This document shows positions 1 through 9,619 of a stretch of DNA of 64,000 bases, one piece after another. Below the pieces are notes generated by a model that was not told the origin of the DNA, did no database searches, and worked only from the letters and a program-made list of their open reading frames with translations. This DNA comes from Fictibacillus nanhaiensis (lineage in GTDB: Bacteria; Bacillota; Bacilli; Bacillales; Fictibacillaceae). Position 1 is the first letter of the stretch. Every line of letters starts with the position of its first letter. The position numbers were made by a program, and so were the translations under genes. Location: positions 225,996-289,995 of the forward strand of contig JAEACG010000005.1 in NCBI GenBank assembly GCA_016401345.1, read 5' to 3'.

Positions 1-1459
1 TCATTCTTCCTTCAGCCATGACGTAGACACGATCACTCATTCCCAGCACTTCACCAAGTTCAGAAGAAATCATGATAATACTCATACCCTCGCTGATTAA
101 TTGGTTCATAATCGTATAGATCTCAAATTTGGCACCTACATCGATACCACGAGTAGGCTCATCCAAAATCAATATCTTTGGCCCAACGAACAGCCACTTT
201 CCGAGTGATACCTTCTGCTGATTTCCTCCACTCAAGTTACCGACCGTTTGCTCTAGTGAGGATGCTTTAATATACATGGACCTCTTGTATTCTGTTGCTC
301 TTTTTACCTCTTCATTCTCGTTGATGATGCCCTTATCAGCGACTTCGTTAAGATTTGCCGCCGTTATGTTGTTCTTAATATCTTGAATGAGAAACAGCCC
401 GTCACCTTTTCGGTCTTCTGTGACATAAGCGATGCCTGACTTAATCGCGTCACTCGTGTGCTTGAACGTTTTTTCCACACCTAAGACTTTTAGGTGACCT
501 TCTAGTTTGTAATTTTTCGGATTTCCAAACACACTTAGTGCAAGTTCTGTTCGTCCTGAGCCCATAAGCCCAGCGATTCCGACGATTTCCCCTTTTTTCA
601 CATGAAAGTCGATGTCTCTTAACACATGTCTGCCAAGCTCGGTACTATAAGCAGACCAATCATTCAGCTCGAGTATTGTTTCACCGATCTTTTTATCTGG
701 TCTCTTCGGATAAATATCATCAATATCCCGTCCGACCATATTTTTAATGATCATGTTCTCTGATATTTCTCCTTTAGAAGCATCGAGCGTACAGATTGTT
801 TTGCCATCACGCAGGACCGTCGCTTGATCAGCAATCGATATGACTTCTTTTAGCTTGTGTGAAATCATAATACTCGTGATGCCCTGTTTCTTAAGCTCAC
901 CTAGGAGTTTTAAAAGATTCTCACTGTCATCTTCATTCAGTGCGGCGGTCGGTTCATCTAAAATTAGCAGCTTAACGTCCTTACTTAGCGCTTTGGCGAT
1001 CTCGACCAACTGCTGCTTTCCTACACTCAAGTCTTTTACGAGTGTTTCAGGATTCACGTCAAGCCCCACCCGTTTCAGCATTTTCTTTGCTTCAGCAATC
1101 GTCTGATTCCAGTCCACCAAGTTTCCGCGTTTAACTTCGTTTCCAACAAAAATATTTTCATAAACCGTGAGATCCGGAAATAAAGCTAACTCCTGATAGA
1201 TGATAACGATGCCGGTTTGAACACTGTCACTAATCTTATTGAACTGCTGAACACTTTCTTCAAACACGATGTCTCCTTCATACGTTCCATAAGGATAAAC
1301 CCCACTTAGCACTTTCATCAGCGTGGATTTCCCTGCTCCGTTCTCCCCGATCAAACAGTGTATCTCGCCTTTTCTTACTTTAAAATTTACATTGCTGAGC
1401 GCTTTCACTCCGGTAAACGATTTGGAGATCTCGTTCATCTCCAAAATATATCCGCTCAT
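1..1459 (-). CDS. Sugar ABC transporter ATP-binding protein, two-domain (MmsA/GguA/XylG type), 3' end cut by window
   Basis: Energises uptake of a monosaccharide through a CUT2-type ABC importer at the inner face of the membrane. The first nucleotide-binding domain has a Walker A (GENGAGKST, about residues 38-46), the signature LSVGKQQ and the Walker B LLILDEPTA. The second domain has the degenerate Walker A typical of this family (GLMGSGRTE) and the signature LSGGNQQK. About 486 codons are present; the family is near 500, so only a short C-terminus is missing. Two adjacent ATGs exist; the second (1459) sits six bases after GGAGGG and is preferred. It follows the binding-protein gene on the same strand; the permease is expected just outside the window. 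The sugar cannot be told from the sequence. Confidence 0.93.
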   Translation of the reverse strand, partial: MSGYILEMNEISKSFTGVKALSNVNFKVRKGEIHCLIGENGAGKSTLMKVLSGVYPYGTYEGDIVFEESVQQFNKISDSVQTGIVIIYQELALFPDLTVYENIFVGNEVKRGNLVDWNQTIAEAKKMLKRVGLDVNPETLVKDLSVGKQQLVEIAKALSKDVKLLILDEPTAALNEDDSENLLKLLGELKKQGITSIMISHKLKEVISIADQATVLRDGKTICTLDASKGEISENMIIKNMVGRDIDDIYPKRPDKKIGETILELNDWSAYSTELGRHVLRDIDFHVKKGEIVGIAGLMGSGRTELALSVFGNPKNYKLEGHLKVLGVEKTFKHTSDAIKSGIAYVTEDRKGDGLFLIQDIKNNITAANLNEVADKGIINENEEVKRATEYKRSMYIKASSLEQTVGNLSGGNQQKVSLGKWLFVGPKILILDEPTRGIDVGAKFEIYTIMNQLISEGMSIIMISSELGEVLGMSDRVYVMAEGRM

Positions 1460-1501
1460 CATGATCCCTCCAATTAGCCACTCCACAGTCTTCATTGTGA
1501 A

Positions 1502-1534
1502 AAATAGTGATAGACGTAGAATCTATCACTATTT
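1502..1534 (-). promoter_or_regulatory. Intercistronic stem-loop between binding protein and ATPase genes
   Basis: Perfect 13-bp inverted repeat (1502-1514 with 1522-1534) with a 7-nt loop, between the stop of the binding-protein gene and the start of the ATPase gene. No T-run follows on the minus strand, so it looks like an mRNA-stabilising or partially terminating hairpin. Such hairpins are known to keep binding-protein transcripts more abundant than those of the membrane components. Confidence 0.7.
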
Positions 1535-1551
1535 CTCGTCCTGCTATTTTC

Positions 1552-2652
1552 TTATTCAAGCCCTGTAAAATCGTCGGCTTTATAATAATCAGAATCAATT
1601 AGTTCTTTCTTAACGTTGTCTTTGTTTACAACGATTACGTTCGTTTGTTTTGCTTTTACTTCCACGTTTCCATTGTCGTATGAACCTGTTGTTTCTGGCT
1701 TCTTCTCATCAAGGATCTCAACTGCCATTCCCATTGCATCCTTAACAAGTGTACGAACATCCTTAAATACAGTCATCGATTGTTTGCCATCAATCACATA
1801 TTGGATAGAAGCTTTTTCTGCATCCTGTCCTGTTACGAGGTAGCTAGAAACCGCGCTGTCTGATCCAAATACATCTGCGATCGAACGAGCTGTTCCATCG
1901 TTTGGAGCTAGAATCGCAACATCACCTTTCAAGTCTGCCTTAGCAGCCGTCAAATGTGTTTGCGCTTTGTTCTTCGCTTCGTTTGCGTCCCAGTTCGTTG
2001 TTACTTGGCCGATGATCTTGCTCAGCTCATCGCGAGAAAGTTCAGCTTTATCTTTTAAAGCTTCAGCTTCACTAGAGTTAGCGATCTTGAATGTGCCGTC
2101 AGCAATCTTAGGTTGAAGTACTTTCCAAGCTCCTTCAAAGAATAAGAATGCATTGTTATCAGAAGCCGCTCCAGCATAAAGGTAAAGCGGAGTGTTAGAT
2201 CCTTTAGCGTTGTCGATCAAGTATTGACCTTGTGCAGCACCCACTGCCAAGCTGTCAAACGTTACATAATAATCAACCGCATCCGTATTCGTGATCAAAC
2301 GGTCATACGCAATAACCGTGATGTCATCTTTTTTTGCTGCTTCTACTGCCGCAGCTGCTGCATCACCGTCTTGTGGACAGATGATAAGAACATCGATTCC
2401 TTTGTTGATCAATGTTTCAACGTTTTCTTTTTCTTTTGCAGAAGATCCTTGGCTGAACAGAATCTCAGTCGTGTAATCCGTTCCTTTTAAAGCATCCTTA
2501 AATCTTTGCTCGTCCTGCACCCATCTAGGCTCATCTTTCGTAGGTAAGACGATACCCACGCTTACCTCACTATTGCTGTCACTGCAACCAGCTGCAACAA
2601 GCATAAGCATGACAACAGCAAGCATCAGAGATAGTAATTTACTTTTCTTCAT
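1552..2652 (-). CDS. Sugar ABC transporter substrate-binding lipoprotein (ChvE-like, peripla_BP_4 family)
   Basis: Extracytoplasmic receptor of the CUT2-type importer. The N-terminus is a lipoprotein signal: two lysines, a hydrophobic stretch and the lipobox VAAGC (Cys at about 23). The mature part reads as a periplasmic-binding-protein fold, with VGIVLPTKDEPRWVQDEQRF at its start, then a LIICPQDGDAAA segment and VIAYDRLI. These features recall ChvE and related multiple-sugar binding proteins. At 366 aa it has the family's usual length. The start has GGGGG eight bases upstream. A perfect cre site lies 62 bp upstream, so carbon catabolite repression by CcpA is likely. The ligand (xylose, arabinose, galactose or another) is not determined. 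Confidence 0.92.
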   Translation of the reverse strand: MKKSKLLSLMLAVVMLMLVAAGCSDSNSEVSVGIVLPTKDEPRWVQDEQRFKDALKGTDYTTEILFSQGSSAKEKENVETLINKGIDVLIICPQDGDAAAAAVEAAKKDDITVIAYDRLITNTDAVDYYVTFDSLAVGAAQGQYLIDNAKGSNTPLYLYAGAASDNNAFLFFEGAWKVLQPKIADGTFKIANSSEAEALKDKAELSRDELSKIIGQVTTNWDANEAKNKAQTHLTAAKADLKGDVAILAPNDGTARSIADVFGSDSAVSSYLVTGQDAEKASIQYVIDGKQSMTVFKDVRTLVKDAMGMAVEILDEKKPETTGSYDNGNVEVKAKQTNVIVVNKDNVKKELIDSDYYKADDFTGLE

Positions 2653-2713
2653 TATCAGTTCCCCCTTTAAAGAGTACTTACAAGGTAATTATAGCTACGA
2701 AAAAAGAAGGTTT

Positions 2714-2727
2714 GAAAGCGCTATCAT
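2714..2727 (-). promoter_or_regulatory. cre site (CcpA operator)
   Basis: TGAAAGCGCTATCA matches the Bacillus consensus TGWAANCGNTNWCA at every defined position. It lies 62 bp upstream of the sugar-binding-protein start, where CcpA would repress in preferred sugars. Confidence 0.8.
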
Positions 2728-2783
2728 TAGCACTTTATTAATATCGTCTGTATTTTTTTAACTAAGGGGTTTTTTTACAGCCG

Positions 2784-2819
2784 CAAAAAAAGACAACGCC
2801 AATATACTAGCGTTGTCTT
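2784..2819 (-). terminator. Rho-independent terminator of the VOC gene
   Basis: 10-bp perfect stem (2790-2799 with 2810-2819) followed on the minus strand by a seven-T run; it lies just after the stop codon at 2832. Confidence 0.85.
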
Positions 2820-2831
2820 CACCATTATTAT

Positions 2832-3227
2832 CTATTTCGCATTCTCATCAGGCTGATGAATGCCGAAAATATTGCCTTCTGTATCTATGTAGTATCCTTG
2901 CCAAGCCATTCCTGGCAGCGCGTACTTCGGCATCGCTACTTTTCCGCCTTGCTCTAAAATCTTGGCTTCTGTTTCATCATAGCTTTCAACACCCATCGTA
3001 CATGCATATCCATTTAATGCTTGGTTCGGTTCAGGCGGCGGGCTCTGTCTTTGCATCAAAGCACCATTGATCCCCATTTCTTTGTCGTCCCCAGTCACTG
3101 CACCGTAATATGGCATTCCGGCAAATTCACTCCAATCTTGAAATGACCAGCCAAACACCTCACCGTAAAACTTCATTGCCCGCTCCATGTCATCCACATG
3201 AATTTCAAAATGCACTAATCTTCCCAT
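2832..3227 (-). CDS. VOC family protein (glyoxalase/bleomycin-resistance fold)
   Basis: Small metal-dependent or binding protein of the vicinal oxygen chelate superfamily; the actual substrate is unknown. It opens with the typical first beta strand and helix, GRLVHFEIHVDDMERAMKFY followed by GEVFGWSF, and closes with the second module YIDTEGNIFGIHQPDE. The length of 131 aa is normal for a single-unit VOC protein. A strong AGGAGG lies before the ATG. It is monocistronic, with a terminator directly after it. Members of this subgroup are often annotated as glyoxalase-like, but enzymatic activity cannot be claimed from sequence. Confidence 0.88.
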   Translation of the reverse strand: MGRLVHFEIHVDDMERAMKFYGEVFGWSFQDWSEFAGMPYYGAVTGDDKEMGINGALMQRQSPPPEPNQALNGYACTMGVESYDETEAKILEQGGKVAMPKYALPGMAWQGYYIDTEGNIFGIHQPDENAK

Positions 3228-3316
3228 GAGTAACCTCCTGATTTTTTTATAATAAAACCACTTAAGTCATTCCATACACATAATAGTAATTCCTTTAAAC
3301 GAGAAAATACGGCAAC

Positions 3317-3355
3317 AAAAAGGCACCTTCAACGCTAAACAACGTCTCAGGTGCC
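3317..3355 (-). terminator. Rho-independent terminator of sstT
   Basis: GGCACCT (3322-3328) pairs with AGGTGCC (3349-3355); five T residues follow on the minus strand. It begins five bases after the sstT stop. Confidence 0.8.
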
Positions 3356-3360
3356 ATCTA

Positions 3361-4599
3361 TTATGCTGCTTTTTGAATATTAATTTCTTTTCCTTCTTTA
3401 CGCCACTCTTTGTACTCAGCAGCCGCTGTAAAAAGTACGTCTGTTGATGAATTTAGAGCTGTTTCAAAAGAATCTTGTAAAACACCGATGATAAAGCCGA
3501 CACCAACTACTTGCATCGCCACATCACCTGGGATGCCGAACAGACTACACGCTAGAGGGATCAATAATAACGATCCACCAGCAACCCCTGAAGCGCCACA
3601 CGCGCACACAGCGGATAAAACACTTAGAAGAATAGCTGTTCCGAGATCAACCTGAATGTTTAGTGTATGAACCGCGGCAAGCGTTAAAACAGAAATCGTA
3701 ACCGCAGCACCTGCCATATTGATCGTCGCCCCTAATGGGATGGATACAGAATAATTATCCTTGTCCAAACCAAGCTTCTCACATAACTTCATGTTAACAG
3801 GAATATTGGAAGCAGAGCTACGTGTGAAGAATGCTGTTATTCCACTTTCTTTCAAGCATTTGAAAACAAGCGGATAAGGATTTTGTCTGATTGCTGCGAA
3901 AACAATAAGTGGATTCACAATCAAGGCAACAAATAACATACAACCAATTAAAAGTCCTAACAACTTGCTATAACCCAATAATGATTCAATACCGTTTGAC
4001 GTAATTGATTCAACGACTAGTCCCATGATTCCCAGAGGTGCTAACTTAATGACCCATGTTACCAATTTAGCTACAGCGTCCGAAACGTTTGAAATCATCG
4101 TTTTTGTCGTTTCCTGTGCACTTCTTAAAGCAAGTCCTAAAAGCACTGCCCATGCCAGGATACCGATATAATTCGCGTTAACCAAAGCGTTGAATGGATT
4201 ATCAACAACGTTCATCAGCAGCGTTTTTAGTACTTCAGCAACACCACCCGGAGGGGTAACCCCTTCAGCTCCCTTACCAAGAGTCAGACCTACAGGGAAG
4301 ATAAAACTTGCAATAACAGCTGTTAATCCAGCTAAGAATGTACCTATAAGATAAAATAAAATAATGGCTTTCATGTTCGTCTGATGGCCCGCTTTATGTT
4401 GCGCGATCGCCGACATAACCAAGAATAATACTAATACAGGTGCGATTGCTTTTAGTGCACCTACAAATAAAGTGCCAAAAATAATAACAGGTTTTGCTGC
4501 TTGCGGAATCGTTACAGCTAGGATAATACCAACAATCAATCCTATAATGATCTGTTTAACAAGACTTAACTGATTCCACTTTTTCAGTATACGTTTCAT
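3361..4599 (-). CDS. sstT: Serine/threonine:Na+ symporter SstT
   Basis: Sodium-coupled uptake of serine and threonine, dicarboxylate/amino acid:cation symporter (DAACS) family, in the cytoplasmic membrane. It has eight or so hydrophobic segments. The conserved serine-rich re-entrant loop [14 protein letters not shown] and the [15 protein letters not shown] segment are the DAACS substrate- and cation-binding motifs. Length, about 412 aa, matches SstT. Several in-frame starts exist (TTG, GTG, ATG); the ATG at 4599, seven bases after GGTGAT, gives the usual SstT N-terminus [16 protein letters not shown]. It is monocistronic, flanked by terminators on both sides. Confidence 0.93.
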   Translation of the reverse strand: MKRILKKWNQLSLVKQIIIGLIVGIILAVTIPQAAKPVIIFGTLFVGALKAIAPVLVLFLVMSAIAQHKAGHQTNMKAIILFYLIGTFLAGLTAVIASFIFPVGLTLGKGAEGVTPPGGVAEVLKTLLMNVVDNPFNALVNANYIGILAWAVLLGLALRSAQETTKTMISNVSDAVAKLVTWVIKLAPLGIMGLVVESITSNGIESLLGYSKLLGLLIGCMLFVALIVNPLIVFAAIRQNPYPLVFKCLKESGITAFFTRSSASNIPVNMKLCEKLGLDKDNYSVSIPLGATINMAGAAVTISVLTLAAVHTLNIQVDLGTAILLSVLSAVCACGASGVAGGSLLLIPLACSLFGIPGDVAMQVVGVGFIIGVLQDSFETALNSSTDVLFTAAAEYKEWRKEGKEINIQKAA

Positions 4600-4837
4600 A
4601 GATGTCATCACCAATCTAGTTAGAATTGTAAAGCTGTTTATCTGAATAAACCTGTAGCATACGTCTTTTAACAGATAGGAATAAGAAAGCCCACCAAATT
4701 AAATCCACCTGAAAAAGACAATTGTCCTTCTATTAAATAGTATTATAGTGAGTATTTCGACTTAATACAATGTATTTATAAAAGTTGTAATAATTAGAAT
4801 ATTTTGATAAATATTAACGGGTTTGTTTTACTAGAAT

Positions 4838-4867
4838 AAAACCTCAGGATATTATTCCTGAGGTTTT
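4838..4867 (-). terminator. Rho-independent terminator of the M4 protease gene
   Basis: CCTCAGGA (4842-4849) pairs with TCCTGAGG (4856-4863), extended by A/T arms, so it may act in both directions. The rest of the 4600-4897 gap is AT-rich upstream sequence of sstT; I see no gene in it. Confidence 0.8.
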
Positions 4868-4897
4868 CATTTTGTATTACAGCTACCAATGGTTCGA

Positions 4898-6565
4898 TTA
4901 ATTAATACCAACCGCATCAAAGCCTGCGTTAACTGCTGTTACTTCAGTACTTCCTGAACCATAAAGATCTGTTGCAGCTTGTACGATGGCTTGACGAGCT
5001 TCACTAAAGTTAGAATTCGATGTTAAGTAGACCGATAGTGCACGGTAATAAATTTTACCTAATTTTTCTCTACCAAGCTCCTCACCAATCAGATATGCAG
5101 CATGATTCGTAATGGAAGAGTTCACATGTACACCACCATTATCTACATTCAGCGGCATGTTATAATATTCATCCATATGTGCTGGATAGACCCCACTGCC
5201 ATATGCCGCCCTTTGCGGGTTGCTGACAACAACACTGTTCGGGTCGCTTAAGCTACGCAATCTCGTTACGCCATCTGCTTTTGCAGCCGGTGCCATGATG
5301 TCCTCACCCATTTCCCAATCACTATCATCAACGAGTGCACCAAAAACGTCAGCGAATGATTCATTAAGTGCTCCCGATTGGTTACGGTAAGCTAGATTTG
5401 CGGTATGCGTAATCACACCATGTGTCATTTCATGTGCCGCAACATCAAGACCTGCAGATAATGGAATGAAAAATTCTCCGTCACCATCTCCGTAGGCCAT
5501 ATAACGTCCATTCCAGAATGCATTATTGTAATCGACTCCCATGTGTACATAGGAATTGATCGCCATACCTTCTCCATCCAAAGAATTCCGGCCATGCTCA
5601 TTCAAATAATACTCATAGACCTTTTCAGAATTATAGTGTGCATCAACAGCAGCTCGGTCATAGTCACTCGTAAAGGAAGCTGAATTCCCCGTATAAATCT
5701 TATCATTACTAGAGTCCCAATCACTCGTAGCATCATACGTAAAGATTCCTTCAAGATTTTCATGAGAATAATCTGCTAAAGCAAACCTTGTACCAGATTT
5801 CGGCTCTTTCACTCGTGTAATATGTAATTTTCTATGTTCACCATGAACGCCAAGGCCAGAGCCTGTTTGCGTTTTATGTTCATCAGCATGCATGAGCCCA
5901 TTATACTGATCGATGACTTCTCCTGTCTTAGCATCTACAAATACAAACCAGTTTCCAGGTTCTTCACCCATAAAGTTAACGTTTATTTTATAAGCGGTGT
6001 GATTCTTATTTTCAAATGGATAGATAACGAGCTCAGATGTTGGTTCATACGTTAGCTCTTGAGGAGCTTTAACCGATGATAAAGCAGATTGTAGCGCAGC
6101 TTGTTTACTGATGGCAGCTTGTGTATCTACGAGTTGATCGACAATCGTTTGATTCGTTCTTCCATTCACAGAAACGATCTCATGATTTTTATTAAAATGG
6201 GCAACGACTTCGGAACCTTCTACAGGAATCCCATTGACTGCTTGTGAAAACCGTACGTGAGTCATTCCAAGTTCATCTTTATTTACACTTTTTACTTTTA
6301 AATTTTTTTCCGGACTTTTAATACCTGTTTTATCTTGATTTTTCTTTAAATAATTTAGTGCGTTAGAAGAACTGCTTGAGGAAAACTTCTCTGCATTTCT
6401 TTCCTTCACAAAAAAAGGTACACTCGCTTTCTCATTCCATTCTTTAGCCACTTGAACACGGTTGACTTCACTTGAATGAACAGGTTGTGCAAGTACATTA
6501 ACCGGAATGGAACTTAATAGAAATGCAGATGACAAAATGACGGAACCTATAAGCTTTTTCTTCAC
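4898..6565 (-). CDS. Secreted neutral metalloprotease, M4 family (bacillolysin/thermolysin-like)
   Basis: Zinc endopeptidase secreted as a preproenzyme. A Sec signal peptide (MKKKLIGSV through NVLA, about residues 1-26) is followed by an FTP/PepSY-type propeptide (about 30-225) and the catalytic domain. The zinc motif HEMTH lies near 378-382, with the third ligand in NESFADVFG near 401-409. The catalytic histidine sits in NGGVHVNSSI near 476-485. At 555 aa the length is full for a bacillolysin precursor. The start is GTG, nine bases after AGGAGG. It is monocistronic with its own terminator. Such proteases are usually expressed at the transition to stationary phase, but no specific operator is evident here. 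Confidence 0.95.
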   Translation of the reverse strand: MKKKLIGSVILSSAFLLSSIPVNVLAQPVHSSEVNRVQVAKEWNEKASVPFFVKERNAEKFSSSSSSNALNYLKKNQDKTGIKSPEKNLKVKSVNKDELGMTHVRFSQAVNGIPVEGSEVVAHFNKNHEIVSVNGRTNQTIVDQLVDTQAAISKQAALQSALSSVKAPQELTYEPTSELVIYPFENKNHTAYKINVNFMGEEPGNWFVFVDAKTGEVIDQYNGLMHADEHKTQTGSGLGVHGEHRKLHITRVKEPKSGTRFALADYSHENLEGIFTYDATSDWDSSNDKIYTGNSASFTSDYDRAAVDAHYNSEKVYEYYLNEHGRNSLDGEGMAINSYVHMGVDYNNAFWNGRYMAYGDGDGEFFIPLSAGLDVAAHEMTHGVITHTANLAYRNQSGALNESFADVFGALVDDSDWEMGEDIMAPAAKADGVTRLRSLSDPNSVVVSNPQRAAYGSGVYPAHMDEYYNMPLNVDNGGVHVNSSITNHAAYLIGEELGREKLGKIYYRALSVYLTSNSNFSEARQAIVQAATDLYGSGSTEVTAVNAGFDAVGIN

Positions 6566-6866
6566 GAAACGATACCTCCTATTAATTGGTTATTATCATT
6601 ATATAGGAGAGGAAAAAATTCCGAATGAACAATAAGAATTATCTTAATTTTACAAAAATATAAATATTAACTATGGGCATGAGCGTCGTATAGGTGAAAT
6701 CTACTAATTAAGACTAACGTGTTCAAAAATTCAAAGGAGAATCTCTCACTAGTTTTCAGCCCCATAAAAAAAGAAAAAAGCATAGGTATCACCTGCTTTC
6801 TTCTTCATAAAAAAATCTCTACTTTAAATTTAATTCCTATCAGATTCATTTTCCGAATGATATGAC
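6566..6866. other. Intergenic region between the peptidase-E-like and M4 protease genes
   Basis: Holds a TATAAT (minus strand, 6598-6603) with only a weak -35 upstream of the protease gene, and a likely terminator near 6772-6799 for the peptidase-E-like gene. No gene seen. Confidence 0.5.
6772..6799 (-). terminator. Probable terminator of the peptidase-E-like gene
   Basis: Imperfect stem (AAGCA..AGGT with ACCTGCTT, two-base bulge) followed on the minus strand by two long T-runs; about 70 bases after the stop. Weak stem, so moderate confidence. Confidence 0.45.
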
Positions 6867-7544
6867 CTATGAACTAACTTTACTTAAAAGTTTCCAATGT
6901 CCTTCAGAAATCACTTCAGTCTCACCATTAATTACTTTGATTGCGGTATCATCATCAATAGCATATGCTGGTCCATTAATCTCAGCAGCCCATTGTTCTG
7001 CAGCTGCCATGGTGTTTTCCGGCAGCATCTCGTGATCAACATGTGGAAAGATTGAAAAATCGACGAATCCAAGTGCTTGATCTTCACCGCTCGGTGGAGT
7101 CCAGCCAACGAAATCTTTCCCAATCTTAGGTGTCATCACCATACTACCTGCACTCATTCCCACATATACTGCACGAAGAGATGGTAATATCTCTGCTAGC
7201 CCCGACTGCTGCATCCAATGATACAGGTAAAGAGCGTCTCCGCCCGAAACTAAAAAGACGTCGGTCTCCTTTACGAGGGGTACCCAGCGTTCTTTGTCTA
7301 TGCTTGGCAGCGCAGTAAGCTCGAGCACACCTACTGACTTCCAGCCTAGGTTAACCATAGGATTTTCCTCTTTCCCGGTGATGAACTCCCAAGCTTTCAC
7401 GCCTGGTCCCACCCAGGGATGTCCGTACATGGCAGTAGGTATACAAAGGGCGTTGCAATCAGCAATTGGCTTGTCCAACATATCAACGAGCGCCTCATGT
7501 ATGCTTTTGTTAATCACGCCTCCAGATGTGAGCAGTAATTTCAT
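6867..7544 (-). CDS. Peptidase E-like protein (S51 / type 1 glutamine-amidotransferase fold)
   Basis: Predicted cytoplasmic serine hydrolase of the dipeptidase E family, which cleaves Asp-Xaa dipeptides in characterised members. The nucleophile elbow VGMSAGSMVM (about residues 128-137) carries the serine. VSGGDALYLY upstream and FPHVDHEM downstream match the family's conserved blocks. At 225 aa the length is typical. The start is an ATG preceded by AAGGAGGAG. It is monocistronic. The alternative is cyanophycinase-like activity; the sequence cannot separate these. Confidence 0.82.
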   Translation of the reverse strand: MKLLLTSGGVINKSIHEALVDMLDKPIADCNALCIPTAMYGHPWVGPGVKAWEFITGKEENPMVNLGWKSVGVLELTALPSIDKERWVPLVKETDVFLVSGGDALYLYHWMQQSGLAEILPSLRAVYVGMSAGSMVMTPKIGKDFVGWTPPSGEDQALGFVDFSIFPHVDHEMLPENTMAAAEQWAAEINGPAYAIDDDTAIKVINGETEVISEGHWKLLSKVSS

Positions 7545-7645
7545 AACGTAACTCCTCCTTGCTTTTCCATGAATGTATCTATAATTCTACAGAAGCTGTC
7601 ACCTTCCTCTTATACACCTTGTGGAGTTACTTTTAGACTCAGTTA

Positions 7646-8248
7646 TTACTTCATATAATTCTCAATTAATTCAAAGCATCTCTTCTCTGTAAGATTGTTT
7701 ATTGTTCTTACATATTCGTATTGCTCCAATGTACCGCCTTCATATTTAAGAGATTCCTTTTTAGCTATATTTTCCCTATTAATTAACCATTCACGTTGTT
7801 CTTTTCTTAATTGGTTCATCTCTTCTTTATTGAGTTGCTTCTCTAGTACTCCATAAATTTCGTTTAACAAGTCATCTAATAGTTCGTATGCATCGCCTTC
7901 CACTTTCTTCAAAGCGAATGTTGTATCATCTAGTGGATTCTTTCTCATCTCTGCTACTTTATTCTTCATCTCTTCCCATTTTTGAAGATATTTTTCTTTT
8001 GTACTTTCCTTAATTTCAGAAGCATCTTTCTGAGACATATCTACCTTTTCATTAGTATGCTCACTTCCTGAAGCTTTTTCAATATCATCTTTATTTGAAA
8101 TATCTGCACCTGATTTTTGAGTTGATTTTTCATTTTTTGATTCGTTATCCGTTGATCCATTTGAAGGATCGATTGAATTTCCACAAGCGGATACTATAAC
8201 GAGCAGAACGGTTACAACAATGATTAACAACTTCCGATTGTTTTTCAT
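7646..8248 (-). CDS. Lipoprotein with C-terminal LprI-like (DUF1311) domain
   Basis: Surface lipoprotein; N-terminal signal with lipobox VSAC (Cys near 22). Then comes a low-complexity, charged linker of about 80 residues rich in S, K, D and E. A C-terminal domain (about 110-200) carries the DUF1311 pattern YELLDDLLNEIYGVLEKQL, LRKEQREWLINRE and LTEKRCFEL. LprI of Mycobacterium inhibits lysozyme; whether this protein does so is unknown, and the usual cysteine pairs of the family are mostly missing (one Cys in the domain). Terminator not obvious; the gene stands alone. Confidence 0.75.
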   Translation of the reverse strand: MKNNRKLLIIVVTVLLVIVSACGNSIDPSNGSTDNESKNEKSTQKSGADISNKDDIEKASGSEHTNEKVDMSQKDASEIKESTKEKYLQKWEEMKNKVAEMRKNPLDDTTFALKKVEGDAYELLDDLLNEIYGVLEKQLNKEEMNQLRKEQREWLINRENIAKKESLKYEGGTLEQYEYVRTINNLTEKRCFELIENYMK

Positions 8249-8333
8249 GAACGTACCTCCCTTTTGTATTTGATCTAGCAGTTGTTAGCTTCACCTTAAC
8301 ATAAATTACCTCTTGATGAATTTAATGGATTCA

Positions 8334-8377
8334 AATCAAAAAAACAGCATGTACCCATAAGGTATCATACTGTTTTT
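8334..8377 (-). terminator. Rho-independent terminator of the dus gene
   Basis: Long imperfect stem (AAAAACAG-C-ATG... with ...CAT-A-CTGTTTTT) with seven A on one side, so a T-run on the minus strand, about 30 bases after the dus stop. Confidence 0.7.
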
Positions 8378-8407
8378 CAATCTATTTCTTTATTCTTTTA
8401 GAAGTTA

Positions 8408-9364
8408 TTAATGATTGATTTGATCTAGCAACGCTCTCACTTCATCCGTTGATTTTGTGTTCATCAACTGATTGCGTAATTCTGCCGCTCCTGGGAATCC
8501 TTTTACATAGATTTTGAAAAAGCGGTGAAGTCCTGTGATAGAACGCGGCACTTCTTCCGCGTATTGATCTTGAAGATCAAGCTGCAGTCTTAACAGATCA
8601 AGATATTCTTTGCTGCTGTGCTCTCTTGGCTCTTTTTCAAAAGCAAAAGGATTTTTAAAGATTCCTCGTCCGATCATAACACCATCAATTCCGTATTTTT
8701 CAGCAAGCTCTAGCCCTACTTGACGGTCCGGAATGTCTCCGTTAATCGTTAGTAACGTATCTGGTGCAATTCGGTCACGCAGCTTTTTAATCTCAGGAAT
8801 AAGCTCCCAATGAGCATCTACAAGACTCATTTCCTCTCTTGTGCGCAAATGGATAGAAAGGTTTGCAATATCCTGCTCTAAAATATGCGTAAGCCACGCT
8901 TCCCACTCATCAATTTCTTTAAACCCAAGTCGTGTTTTCACACTAACAGGCAGTCCGCCAGCTTTAGCCGCCTGAATTAATTCAGCCGCTACATCTGGAC
9001 GTAGAATAAGGCCACTTCCTTTTCCTCTTTGTGCGACATTCGGTACAGGGCAGCCCATGTTAATGTCGATTCCTTTAAAGCCCATCTCTTTCATGCCAAT
9101 ACTCATTTTACGGAAATATTCAGGGTTATCTCCCCATATATGTGCCACCATCGGCTGTTCATCTTCTGTAAACGTCAAACGGCCGCGAACACTTTTTAAT
9201 CCCTCTGGATGACAATAGCTATCTGAGTTTGTAAACTCCGTAAAAAACACATCCGGTCGCCCAGCCTTACTTACAACATGACGAAAAACAACATCTGTCA
9301 CGTCCTCCATTGGAGCAAGTACAAAAAACGGACGCGGCAGATCACGCCAAAAATTATCTATCAT
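8408..9364 (-). CDS. tRNA-dihydrouridine synthase (Dus family)
   Basis: FMN-dependent reduction of specific uridines in tRNA to dihydrouridine. It is a TIM barrel with the N-terminal APMEDVTD motif and the catalytic cysteine in [18 protein letters not shown] (near residue 104). SVKTRLGF and [15 protein letters not shown] form the phosphate-binding end, followed by a C-terminal helical domain. At 318 aa the length is normal. It sits outside the usual dusB-lysS context of Bacillus and appears monocistronic. Which uridine it modifies cannot be read from the sequence. Confidence 0.93.
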   Translation of the reverse strand: MIDNFWRDLPRPFFVLAPMEDVTDVVFRHVVSKAGRPDVFFTEFTNSDSYCHPEGLKSVRGRLTFTEDEQPMVAHIWGDNPEYFRKMSIGMKEMGFKGIDINMGCPVPNVAQRGKGSGLILRPDVAAELIQAAKAGGLPVSVKTRLGFKEIDEWEAWLTHILEQDIANLSIHLRTREEMSLVDAHWELIPEIKKLRDRIAPDTLLTINGDIPDRQVGLELAEKYGIDGVMIGRGIFKNPFAFEKEPREHSSKEYLDLLRLQLDLQDQYAEEVPRSITGLHRFFKIYVKGFPGAAELRNQLMNTKSTDEVRALLDQINH

Positions 9365-9619
9365 TGATGCTCAAATCCTCTCACTATAATGCAACTTCAA
9401 AATCCCGGTAAAATAAATATTCTTTTACTCTTATATCATGATTGTTCACTCAATATCAATCACTGCACATTTATAATTTATGGAAATTTACAAATGTACA
9501 AAAAAGCCTCTCGATGATTATGATATCAATACCTTCTTTTTCGTCCCTGCCCTTCTCACCTGCAGGTCTGCACCTTTATTAACTTTTAAAGTTATTTAAA
9601 TATTTCATGTTTAATTAAT

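Noticed and set aside
6590..6610. Second Fur box before the M4 protease
   Set aside because: Only a partial ATGATAATAA half is present; no inverted repeat.
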